Source: Branchiostoma lanceolatum
Lineage: Eukaryota > Chordata > Leptocardii > Amphioxiformes > Branchiostomatidae
Reading direction: 5' to 3'
NCBI RefSeq assembly: GCF_035083965.1
Contig: NC_089726.1
Span: 21,002,559-21,066,558, forward strand
Length of the DNA stretch: 64,000 bases
A model generated the notes under the pieces. That model had not been told where the DNA came from. It saw only the letters and a program-made list of their open reading frames with translations, and did not search any database. Positions 11,378-22,300 of the stretch are shown in pieces; position 1 is the stretch's first letter; the number at the start of each line of letters is the position of its first letter. Position numbers and translations under genes: made by a program.

Positions 11378-12505
11378 GAAACATATTATGTCTTAAAATT
11401 TGTTCAAAATTTTCAGAAAAGTTATATCCACCATATATCCAAATTTGGCGTATCTGCGACTATTACTTTTCCCGCAGCAGGGGTTTAAAGTCATGTGAAA
11501 AACACTGTGTTTTGAGGCTATTTTGCCAACGTGCAGGCCTTAACAACGTGACAGTAGGGAAATTGATAAAAACATCATTTTTCAGGACATCGCTTTTCAA
11601 AAAACAGGTAAAACGGGATGGAGAGCCTGCTCATGCCCTTGGCTTGGACATTATGCGGACTTTCCGTCGTTTCGGTGCTGCATATTGGCAGAAAAGCCTC
11701 TTTAAGAGTTGGCGTCGGTGACGTCACGCAGTGACGTCATGCTTCTCGAGGAAAACAGCAGGGGGTCGCGTTTTAAGTTCGTAGCTTTTAACTGAAACGA
11801 AGAATATGTCAAATTTTGGTATAGACTGGTAGACCACGGGTCGCACATTCCGAATCAAACGCGTCCGACATCAAGTTCTTCACTACTTCGCCGTAAAGGC
11901 CCCTTAAGCAGCACAATGCTCCCTAAATGTGTAAAAGAATGCATTCTGACACAGTCCAAAGCGCAACCTGGAGCATATCATCAGAGCTAGAAGCGGGCAG
12001 TTTAAATAAGTGCGTCCGAGATGTGTAGCGCGCCTAGTAGGCTGTCACTTCACACCATCAAAAGAAGAAAAGATCGCAACGTTAAGGAGCGATGAACCAA
12101 AAGTCAGATAACCAAGTTTCGCCTTAAGAAGGCTTAAAGCACTTAGTTTTTAGCTTAATTCACCCATTTAAGTCATCATAAAGGCGGGGCATCGCAAAAA
12201 TCATACCGAAGGTCAAGTTGAGACATGGGCTTCCATCAAATGACGTAGTCAGTGAATTCCTTTTAAAAACGGTTTGGCGGCCAGAAATGATTAAAGATGG
12301 CCGTATTTGAGGTTTGGGGGGGGGGGGGGGGGCACATGGGGGAGGGGGGCGCCAAGCACCTGTCCATGGATATATCGAATTTAAAAGAGAAAAAAGGGCA
12401 AACTTCGGGGTTTTTTCAAACAAACTTACAGATTTTGATAAAAGCTTTCGAATGCGTCGAAATAACGTCATCTATGACGTCATCGACGTAGCCGCTGCCG
12501 TCCTT
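11378..12505. repeat. Y module copy 3
   Basis: 1128 bp with the GTCAGATAACC variant of Y2. Flanked by TTAA 11374-11377 and TTAA 12506-12509. Confidence 0.8.
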
Positions 12506-12509
12506 TTAA

Positions 12510-13171
12510 GGTCTCGGACCGGAGTTTTTTTGCGATTTCGTATGTAGGCCGACACCCTCAGGTCGACGGGCTACAATTCCGCCGAGAAAAGTAGGACGGA
12601 AAATGTAATCACATGGTCGAAAAGCGGTTTTCTGCTGTTTTCCGATGTATTTATCGGTATTGTCCGTTGTCCCTTTATTTTGGGTAGAAACCATAGTAAA
12701 ATGTAAATTTGGCATCCGAAAATTATCATTTTTTTACACTTTTTTGATCGAACCTGCTCGGAAAAAACGAGTTTTCCTGGGGTCACGGCATATATGCTGA
12801 GAAAGCTTAGTAAATGGTGTCTCTGAAAAATGAAAAAAATAAAAAAGTCATGTGATAACTTTTTCGCAATCTCCGATGACGCAAATTCGGTGAAAATGCA
12901 TTAAAAACGATGCTATTTGGGTCATCAGGCGAGAAAACCGCATCACCGTTCCCGCGGACTAATACAAAAAAGGCTTCGATAGCGAACCAACTGCACCGCG
13001 CCCAAAAATACTACAACTCACGGGCTTTTCAGAAGATTCAAAATATTCATACACAGCTAAAACCATCACCAAGCAATCTCGGGCAGAAGTCAGGGTGACG
13101 ACCACGCACTTCCGGCAGATTACCGGGTCATGACCCAACCCCCGGTCACAATTGAACTCCGACCCGGAACC
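12510..13171. mobile_element. X module copy 3, right end of the array
   Basis: 662 bp, identical in length to X1 and X2, between TTAA 12506-12509 and TTAA 13172-13175. Unique sequence (CTAAATTAGAC) begins directly after the last TTAA. Confidence 0.75.
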
Positions 13172-13339
13172 TTAACTAAATTAGACAACTCCAAGTATTT
13201 TCGGATCATCTTTTTTTCTATGCACTTTTGTTGACACTTCAACCCGTTCCTCCTAGCTTGTGTTGGCTAAACATGTCCTAGTGTTGTGAGACAGTCCTGA
13301 AACATCTTACGCCTATATCCTGAACTCTGAACAAATTTA

Positions 13340-13433
13340 CTGTGTATGTGTGTGTATGTGTGTGTGTGCGTGTGTGTGTGTGTGAGTGTGTGCGCGCGCG
13401 CGCGTGTGTGTGGGTGTGTGTATGAGTGTGCGT

Positions 13434-13491
<58 letters not shown>
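13340..13491. repeat. (TG)n microsatellite upstream of the lyase gene
   Basis: About 150 bp of TG/CG-rich dinucleotide repeat, ending roughly 110 bp before the start codon of the next gene. It opens spurious ORFs on both strands. Confidence 0.9.
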
Positions 13492-13494
<3 letters not shown>

Positions 13495-13598
13495 AAACTG
13501 CAATGCGGTCGGACCATTTTGGTAAATGTGTTGCTTCTTTCATAGCTGGTAAAATTTTAACTAATTGTCTTGTCGCTTTCTACAGTTGTTGTACCAAA

Positions 13599-16500
13599 AT
13601 GGCGCTCATGCCAAGACTCATGCCGCAGAGCAGTATCCGCAAGATGATACTGACGTCAAGTTGGTTGACAACGCCTCCTAGCGGCTGCCTGTCCCTGTGC
13701 AGGGGGCGGTCATCCGTAGCCTCTCCGCTCATGAGGTCCGTGCTGTTCCTAAAGAATTCGCCTGAATGCCTCCAACGGTTCAGCAAGGCCAAAGCAGACG
13801 CCTACGTCATGGATCTGGAAGACGGGGTACCGAAAGAAAAGAAACACTCTGCCCTAAAGTTGTACGCCGAGACTCTGAAGAGCGGTCTATTCCGGGGCCA
13901 GACTGTATACGTTCGCCTAAGTGATATCAAAGACGACTACAAACTGCAGAGCGAAGTAGACGCCCTTTGCCATCCCGACCTGACGGGCTTCATCATACCC
14001 AAAATCTCTTCTTCTGACGACGTCAGGAAAGCCGACGAAATCCTGTCTGAGGTGGAGAAAAGGAACAACCTTCCTCCCAGCCACTGCAAGATCGTCCCCA
14101 TAATAGAAGACCTGGAAGGATTCTTTCATGCACCGACCATAGCAAAGGTAGCATTTCTTTGTTTTTTGTTTTATTTATTCACATATTAAGTACAAAAGAA
14201 TGTGCAGGAGGAGGAAAGAAGCCTGCAAATGTCGATTACAAGAGTGATATGATAAAATAACGAACAAAAATATAACAAATGATGAAATAAACATAATGAA
14301 CAACTATATAACGAAAAATCGAATACTGATAATATAATACAGATCAATCGTAAGAAATTATTTTTAACGAAATCTAGAAATATTAAAGTACAATAGTATC
14401 GTCCTCAAAATATAAACAGAAGGACAATCAAGGAATATTTCTTCAAATCATGTTCAGACCAGAGACATACATGTACTAATAAGAGGAGACATTTAGAAGT
14501 AGTAGGGATTTGATAGGAGATGAGCTCGAAGATGACATTTGAAGGTTATCACAGAAGTAAAATTCTTTAGGAGGGTGGGGAGACTATTCCAAACATTGAT
14601 GCATTTCACCTTTACATTCATTTGGGCTAAAGAAGTTCTGTATAGAGGGATGTGTAACTTTTGGCTTTGACGTGTTTGTTAATTGTGAAACTCCAGGTAG
14701 CGAATATTAATAAAATCGTCAAAGGTATCAGGCAGATTATGGTTAATAAACTTGGATGTGAAAAGAGCAAGTTAAAATTTGTTTATGTCAACAATATTCA
14801 AAATTCTAAGTTTTTCAAATAGCGGTACGGACATTGCACGAACGTACAGATTATTGAAACATTCCTATAACGAAGAAGAAAATCTAAAGATTACAAACGT
14901 ACGTCACAGATCAACCGTTACAAAACTAAGGACAAGTTGCAACAAATTGCGAATCGAATCAGGAAGACATAACCGCACTCCTCTAGAGCAAAGAATCTGC
15001 CAATTTTGAAGTCTAGGTAAAGTAGAAGACGGAGTACATTTTATTGTAGACTGTCCTTTGAATATTTATTTTCAGTGATGTGGTAAGTAAATTCCCCTAC
15101 TTCAGATAGAGTAGAGAGAAATTTATTTAATTACAGCCTTCGATAAACCAACTCTAACTAATCACACAGCCTCCTACATCTATACAATTACCAAGAAGCA
15201 AGAGTAAGTCGAAAGTACTAGAGTATGCTAGATGTGTATATACAGTAATACTCATGAATATGTATATAGTTGTTTACATGTGACCTGTACTTAGCCCAGT
15301 GGGGCAAACATATAAAAATAATGGTAATCATTCATTGATGTGCATAAACAATTGTTAAGTTTTAGAATTGAAACACTAGATACAGACATAAAGACATACA
15401 TAACTGATTAAAATTACAACGACATACGTTTCCAGGCATCCCCACGTATGGCCGGACTCTTTTGTGGAAATGCCGACTTTTCTGCTTCTTTCCAACGGCC
15501 ACCTGACAGCCCCATTGCATATGCTTTAGAGCTCCGAGTCCTTCTTGCTGCAAGAGAGGCGGGGATACCTGCGATGAACGCCGTGTCCTACCTAGACAAC
15601 TTCCCCCGTCTAGAACGTGACATCAAACGTATGAAGACTCTTGGATTCGATGGTATGACATGTCATATTCATTTGTTTATTTATTCAGATTTACCACATT
15701 CGTGGAAGGATTGACATAACAGGTGACTATTACCTTTTCAAGAAGTCAACCCAGATCAGACTGTAAGGTTTGGACCATCGCACACTGGGGCATGCCCCTA
15801 CTCTTTTTCAAAAGGTGGGGTGGGTTCTTTACCTTACGCGGGGTGTGGCTCTAGCTCTCCCTACACACGGGACATGCATTTAAGGTCCTATCCATATGTT
15901 TGTGTATTTGTGTCTGTTTATATTTGGTTGGTGTTTGTGTGTGCGTTGTGTGGTGTCTCTGTGTTTTTGACCTTGTCTGTGTAGTCCCACCCCTATCTTG
16001 GAATACAACTGTCCGACGTTTTGCGATGGGACACCCATATCAACCACGCCACTAGCAAAGCCGGTAGGGTTCTAGGGGTCATTTGGCGCAATATGACCCA
16101 CTGTCCATCTAGGCCAGGGTCAAGGCCAATTGCTACAAAGCGATGGCGCGGCCCCACTTGGAATATAGTGCCATCGTCTGGGACCCGTACACCACCAAAG
16201 GGATACAGGCGGTGGAGGCGGTCCAGCGTAGGGCCACCCGAGTGACCCAGAATAACAAATGCTCAATGACCTGCAGTGGCCCCTTCTCTCCAAAAAGAGG
16301 AGGAACGCCCGCCTCCCTTATTTTCTACAAACTTCACAATTATATCAATAAAAACACTGACAGTCTACTGAAACCAGCTCAGGGGTGCATCCGGGGGAGT
16401 TACCTTCTCAAACTTCAAACAATCAGCGCCAGAACAGATACATACAAATATTTGTATTTTCCCCGTGGAACGCCCTGCCTGGCACGGTTCTGACGGCTCC

Positions 16501-16729
16501 CTCCACCATTGAGTCATACCGTGCTAGGCTGGAGGCCTGCCCGCCTTAGCCTGGGACCTCTCCCCTCTACTTTGCCCCTCGCGGGGTCATCTGGGGGTAT
16601 TTGAAGTTGAATTTTGTGTGTAACATTGTGTGTGTGTGTGTGTGTGTGTGTACGTGTGTGTGTGTGTGTGTGTGTGTGTGTTGTGTGTGAATGTGTTATG
16701 TGTGTTTGTGTATACGTTTGTGTGAGTGC

Positions 16730-16778
<49 letters not shown>

Positions 16779-17248
16779 TGTTTGTGTGTGTGTGTGTGTG
16801 TGTATGTAATGCTGTGCGGGAAGCACTATGTCCTATATCAAACTTCAAACATGAAACCATTACACGTATCCTGGTCCAGCTTTGTTGAGGTCTATATTAT
16901 TAATCAGTAATTAGGATATCAAATTTTATTCTATTCCTCTATTTTGTATCATGTTTTGATAGTAGTTGCCATTCATTGTACCGTGTACATTTGTCGTGTA
17001 ACAAAGCTCGTCATTATTTTACAGGGATTGCGGTGCTTCATCCATCGCTAGTGCCATTTGTAAACCAGCTGTTCACCCCTACACGACAAGAGAGAGAGTG
17101 GGCCGAACAAGTCGCGGCAGGAGTCAGAGTCTACCAGCGATCAGCTCAGGAATACAGACAGTTCATTGGTCCTCCTCATCTTCCCAGCGCCTCTCACATC
17201 CTGGAGACACACAGAAAGATCCAGTCGTTGGAAGCATCCGCACTATGA
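13599..17248 (+). CDS. CitE/CLYBL-like (3S)-malyl/citramalyl-CoA lyase family protein
   Basis: Three exons fit with matching phases: 13599-14147 (phase 0), 15436-15652 (phase 1) and 17025-17248 (TGA). Donors and acceptors are GT/AG. The product is 329 residues, the family's usual size. The fold is the HpcH/HpaI-CitE TIM barrel: MDLEDGVP at about 71-78, an Arg after beta-3 (VRLSD), VPIIEDLEG with likely Mg ligand Glu170, and CGNADF with likely ligand Asp197. Family members cleave or form malyl-, citramalyl- or beta-methylmalyl-CoA. The Arg/Ser-rich N-terminus (about 40 residues) looks like a mitochondrial presequence. ATG 13599 has a good context (AAAATGG), and a possible acceptor (CTACAG, 13584) suggests a 5' UTR exon. 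The C-terminal region lacks the Asp-Met-Pro motif I expect in CLYBL, so the exact substrate is uncertain. Introns carry LINE and SINE relics. Confidence 0.85.
14180..14760 (-). pseudogene. LINE (CR1/L2-type) 3' relic
   Basis: Read on the minus strand, the piece around 14730-14470 gives a broken frame resembling the C-terminus of CR1/L2-type LINE polyproteins (…TRQSQKLHIPLYRTS…, …VWNSLP…FKCHLRAHLLS). Stops interrupt it. It lies in the first intron of the lyase gene. Confidence 0.5.
14770..15340 (+). pseudogene. LINE 3' relic ending in a 3'-UTR-like segment
   Basis: The frame contains a run like TKLRTSCNKLRIESGRHNRT then PLEQRICQF, followed after a stop by SLGKVEDGVHFIVDCPL. This is typical of the zinc-knuckle-like tail of LINE ORF2 proteins in invertebrate deuterostomes. 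It is followed by CTGTACTTAGCCCAGTGGGG, which resembles a LINE 3' UTR. Truncated and frameshifted; intronic. Confidence 0.55.
15668..15900 (-). mobile_element. tRNA-derived SINE, truncated copy 1
   Basis: It shares its body with 22010-22407 and 30133-30335: ACTGTAAGGTTTGGACCATC, CATGCCCCTACTCTTTTTC, and GGGACNTNCATTTAA. It also shares a preceding tail with TTTATTTATTCAGAT and ACCACATTCGTGGAAGGATTG. The tRNA-like head at the high-coordinate end is missing. Confidence 0.65.
15980..16612 (+). pseudogene. LINE reverse-transcriptase tail, frameshifted
   Basis: Two overlapping frames together resemble the region after the RT domain of CR1/jockey-type LINEs: YLGIQLSDVLRWDTHINHAT in one frame, then RPHLEYSAIVWDPYTTKGIQ and AVQRRATRVTQNN in the next. 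At least two frame breaks occur. It ends at a TG microsatellite, within the second intron of the lyase gene. Confidence 0.7.
16618..16805. repeat. (TG)n microsatellite
   Basis: About 190 bp of TG repeat with minor interruptions, directly following the LINE relic. The Val/Cys-rich and His/Thr-rich ORFs here are artefacts of the repeat. Confidence 0.9.
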
Positions 17249-19399
17249 TACTTACGCTATTCCCAGCGGTGCCTGGTCGCCATCTTGAATTTTCCCGCTA
17301 CGCGCTATGACTCACGGGAATTTCTCGATATCCACGCACACTCACGCGAGAATTTGACCACGAGATCAGAACATACGCACATTGCAGGGGAATTTTAGTT
17401 GCCGAAACATATCGCCTGGTCCGATTTTCAAGTCCCTTATCCCTGAAAGCTCTCGGAGCAGCCGTAAAAATGGACAAGACAGTGCTCTAGGTACAGAGCA
17501 CACTTAAGTGTGTGACAGTTTTCCCCTTCTAGCTTCTTGACCCTGCTTCTAGTGTTAAGCGATGTCTGTGTTTTGTCTTCGGCAATGACGCTATGTAAAC
17601 ACTAACGCTTGAAGTCGGAGAGGAATGATGTTCAAATGACCCGACTAAGGTGATAATCTTCTGTTCATTTGATAGCAGAAATTTACTGTTCATTTAGTAG
17701 ATATGCCATCATTGGTATGACCTGACTAAAAATAAATCTGTTTTTAAGAGGTCTTCAATGTGTATTCAATGCCCATCAATGATATAATCTTATGGAGATA
17801 ATGACACCAAAAAACTGTAGGTAACTTGATTTAACCTCTACCATCATGAACTACTAAATGATTTGATTGTCATGCAGAGATGATAAATAATTAGTATAAC
17901 AAAAAGATAACTGCTACCTTACCTTGGAACCTTACCTTGGAACCTATAAATACCAGAGACTGAATGGCAGTACCATAGTCCTGATTCGAAGCACTGTTGT
18001 ATCAATCTTTACAAAACTGCCAAATTATGTGACAGGCCCATATTTTCATCTTGTTACAGATTTTTTGTTTTACACTGCATGTGTACATGTATGTATTGAC
18101 TTCAGTCCAAAATTGTTGATATGCCTCACCTCAATTGAGGATAACTTCTTTACCTTTTTTAATGCCTCTCTTTCACAAAATTCATTTGGAAAAGGAGATA
18201 TCTATCTATGCGCATGGTTCATATTTGAGGTTACAGAGAATGCATTTGCAATTTCTATACTCAACTATATCTGGGTAAAGTCAAACCGGCCAGGTAGGCA
18301 ACTTGTACAGGATATAACTTATAAGTTCTGTATAATATGTGACCATAAAAATTTATATATCAACATGACAGAGACTTTCTGGTATTCAGCATGTACAGTG
18401 AAGTTTTATTTACATTTTGAACATTCAATTGAACAACAGTTAAAGCATAAACAGAGTTTTAATCTGAGTCACTTTCTATTTTCTGCTGCACATGTTCTGG
18501 CATTAATATGCCCTACCATCCTTTCATCTTGATACTGCACACTCTGTAGACAGTCACTAGGTATTCTCTGTGCTCCTCCATCTGTGACACCTGAAGTGCA
18601 TATGAACAACATGTTGATATTATCAGTATTGACACTATCTGACATATCTAATACATACATACATACTGATGCAATCTACTTTTTTCTGAAAATGATTATG
18701 ATGATAGTGTACTAGTAGGCTAAATTACTTATAGGCTCCTTCAAACACAATTACAATGTCAGGACTCCAAGGAGACCAGTACTGACCTGTGGGAATGGGT
18801 GGTGGTGCTGCTAGCTTTTGCATATAATGATATTATCTATTTATTTCAGCCTGTACACACTCAATCTGCTCGAGCAGAGCTATTTTTCAAGTCTAGAACA
18901 TCCTAGTATTTTGTGTCTATACTCAATCTGTATTAATCCATACAATAGAATCTAAGGGAACGAGACCAATGCATACATTTCGTGTCGACATACCCATGCA
19001 TATCCTTCGTGTCGTTAAAAATACGGCCGCGTCGTTGAATGACATCATTGTAAAATGGCTCTAAAACATCTCAGGATACACCAAAAAAATAGGCTAATTC
19101 CAGAAAAAATAATTAAGAAAACTACAGCCTAATTACTCCAGGACATCATTAAGGTCTTCACTCACCCCCCTGAGACCAACTCATAATTTCAAAAAGTCAT
19201 AACTCACCGAAAATTCGCCGTAAAAAGAAGCGGTTTTCACGATCTGCAAGCTTGGACATTCCTCTTTGTAAATGGCACCAGTGCGCAGGCGTGAAAGCTA
19301 TGCCTCGTTCCCAATGTCTTTTGCGCATCTGGAAGTACTAGAAGTCTGGGGTGCCCTGGGACAGAGTCAGCCCAGTCACGTGGTACACTAATGAGCAAG
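17249..19399. other. Intergenic region between lyase and hydratase genes
   Basis: The lyase 3' flank comes first; an AATAAA word near 17739 is a candidate polyadenylation signal. A 202-codon open frame at 17924-18532 has no recognisable features and reads like AT-rich chance. A short CATA microsatellite lies near 18650. Bases 19150-19400 are the presumed promoter of the next gene; no TATA box stands out. Confidence 0.45.
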
Positions 19400-22300
19400 A
19401 TGGCGGAAAACCTTGTGCACACGTAACTTTTCATAGTGATCCGTAAGTATAAATGAGAAACGGGTCTGCCGTTTTACCGAAATACCTCGGAATACACCGG
19501 AACACACCGGAATACCCATTAAGGAGGGTAAATTCTACCGGAATACATTATGCTTTGATGAGTAAACATCACAGGATGTTGTATTTTGGCATTAAATTAT
19601 ATATTTATGGCCCAGGGAACAAGAAAATACTAGAAATTACTAATGGCGATCGCCGTGTTTGTTTTTATGCGGATCACAATGTTTGTTTAGCGGCATCACA
19701 GTGAGAAATACACGTTCGGGAAACCTGAGGAAGATTCGGGCACCGTAACTCCACTACAGCGGAAAGGCGGTCTCACAGCCAACTCAATGAAAGAAGGAGA
19801 GTGGATCCCCGGTATCTTACCTGTGACCTTGGATTCGTCATGGCGGGCAGCTTGGAACTCTTCATTTCTAAACGCTCGGAGGCTGAACAGTGATGACGTC
19901 ACGGCAAGGGAGATGGGTCTGCCTGGGATCCAGCCTCCCTTTCATCTACTTGCAACATTGGCGCTGTCTTTGGCTGTGTCAAAGTAAGGCGACCGTTTTC
20001 AACACATTTACATACGGGACAGTTTGGTTTACTGGTTCAGTTCCAACTTCCCCTGCTGTATTAATCTGTCTAAGCGTCTTCCGATATCAAATCTTGCTTC
20101 GCAATCCTTCTGGAAATACTTTCCATATGAATAGCATGATCTGTCTATAAGAAATTCTGACTACTGTAGACCAAATACTCGAGTACAGAAATAATATGTG
20201 CATTATGCATTGACAGATAACTTGCTTCTTTTATGTTAAAATTTCAAAATTTCAAGTCAGCTTGATTTTTCCTTTAACCTTGTATGTCAGGTCCTCCGAA
20301 ACTGCTAGATTTCATTTGGGAATTTACAACGCTGTGCAGCTGCGGCCTGTAGCTGAAGGAGACACCGTCAGAGCTTACTTCTCTCTCGACAGCGTGGAGG
20401 AGGCGGGAAACAGCGGCAAGTATGCCATCGTGACCAGCTCACACATCCTGGTCAATCAGCGAGACCAAACAGTCTTCCGGGTAACCAAGAAGACCATGTA
20501 TCCAAGGGTGATGAAAGGGGAATCCGACTTTGCAAAGAAGGTAGATTCTAATGACAACTTGCAGCGGCTGAGTGGACAATAGGCTGATATTGCTCGTCGT
20601 CTGTTAGAGGCATCCAGATCATTTTATGAGGCTTGAAACTTGAATAAAAAATCTCAAATTTCTAGTCATTCCTACACAGAGTATAACACTATACCATTAC
20701 ACATCGACATGAAAGGAGCAAATATACAATGTCGTTGTGTGGTGTGTGGTGAGAACTGATAGAAAATCCAAGCCCTAATAGACTGATCCTGACTGTCCAT
20801 CACAATTAGCGGTTCAATCAATGAGAGAGTGACTGCATGTCAATCAAATATTTGCATTTTTATGTTTTAATTTTGCATTTCTACGTTTTGACAGAGGTGG
20901 GCGGGGCTATAGTATCGGTCTATTTACACTAGGCGCGTGAAACTAAAAGATTACCGTGTAGCTTATTTTTGTGCCGCTTTTGAGCACTTTTGATAATAAA
21001 TCCGCAAATGTGGTTAACAGTGGCATTATATGTCAATTTCATAAAAATTACAGCAATTAAAACATTTCCAGTTTTCAAGCCTCAAAAAATGCCTCAAAAA
21101 CTGGCACTTTTTTGAGGCCAGTTTTCAAGCCTCAAAAAGTGCTTTTAAGTACGAGGCGTGATCAACAAGTTCTTGACCTCACCCAGAAATAAGGTACACA
21201 ACTCATATTTCGTGGCATAAACATCTAGTATTACCTTTAACCTCCTTGGTAAAACGTCTTTTAGCAATATCCACCAAATTCCAAATTATTTTGGTCATTA
21301 CTTTCCAGTTGACGTCCATTTGAAAATCAGTAGGTAAGTGGCGAGAAAAAACAAGGTTGAATTGTGATCAGAGCTGTGTGGGTTGAGTTCCCCATGCCAC
21401 GAATCGGCATAAAATCTTCGAAGACCTTGTCAAAATGTTTCAGGAACATTCCCTTCTTATTTTAACTAAAAATAAGTGGGTATCTGACCTGCAGCAGAGC
21501 AAGTTGGCCCGCACATCTCTGGTCGCATCTCAATTGTCGATGTCTTTATCCTTCTGCCTCATTTAACGTTACAATTAACTAATGATCACAATTGCTTGAA
21601 TTTTGGTAGACATTCATAAAAGCCCTTGTGCTTTGAAATTATTCCCCGATATTTGAGCTGAGCACCTTATTTCTGGGTGAGGACTTATTGATCACCCCTC
21701 GTACCTTCTGCTTGCCGATTGCCACCGTCTTTTGATGAGTACCATGTGATTTTGTAGAATGTTTTTTGTTTATCTATTTTTCCGTCCACAATGAAAGGTT
21801 TTCGGTGATTTGTACCTAGTCCGTCAGGGGACAAAAGGACCATCAACTTATTGATACATTACTTCATTTCAGAAGGGTTATAATTATCTTCGCCGGATAG
21901 CTTTAAAGTACGCTTAGAAGCTAGATATGCAAAGATATGACATGTCGCTCGGTGTGATATAAACAGATGCTGCCGCGCCGCGTGCCTGCAAAGCCGAAGG
22001 ACTGTTATATTTATTTATCTATTTGATATTCATATATACCACATTTGTGAAAGGATTGAAGTCAAGGTGTCAAACCATAGACTGTAAGGTTTGGTCCATC
22101 GCACACCATGCCCCTACTCTTTTTCGAAAGGTGTGGTGGGTTCTGTAACGTGCGCGGGGTTTGGCTCTCCCCAAACGCGGGACCTCCATTTAACATCCTA
22201 TCTGAGGGACGTCTCTAACCAAAGCTAGGTACTCATTTACACCTGAGTGAGGTGAGGAAATTTGTGTAAAGTGCCTTTCCCAAGGGCACAACGTCCGGAC

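Noticed and set aside
8402..12786. Repeated ORFs of 62-179 codons in the X/Y array as genes
   Set aside because: They recur only because modules are repeated, cross module joints, and contain homopolymer-coded stretches (Gly or Pro runs).
13386..13598. In-frame extension of the lyase upstream of ATG 13599
   Set aside because: It is encoded by the TG microsatellite (Val/Cys repeats). ATG 13599 has a good context and gives the normal family length.
17924..18532. 202-codon ORF as a gene
   Set aside because: No motif, odd composition, no splice or start support; AT-rich intergenic sequence explains it.
17025..19983. Fusion of the lyase and the hot-dog protein into one bifunctional gene
   Set aside because: A weak GT near 17230 could join in phase. 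However, the lyase is already full length at its TGA, and a better first exon for the second gene (ATG 19400, strong context, correct phase) exists.
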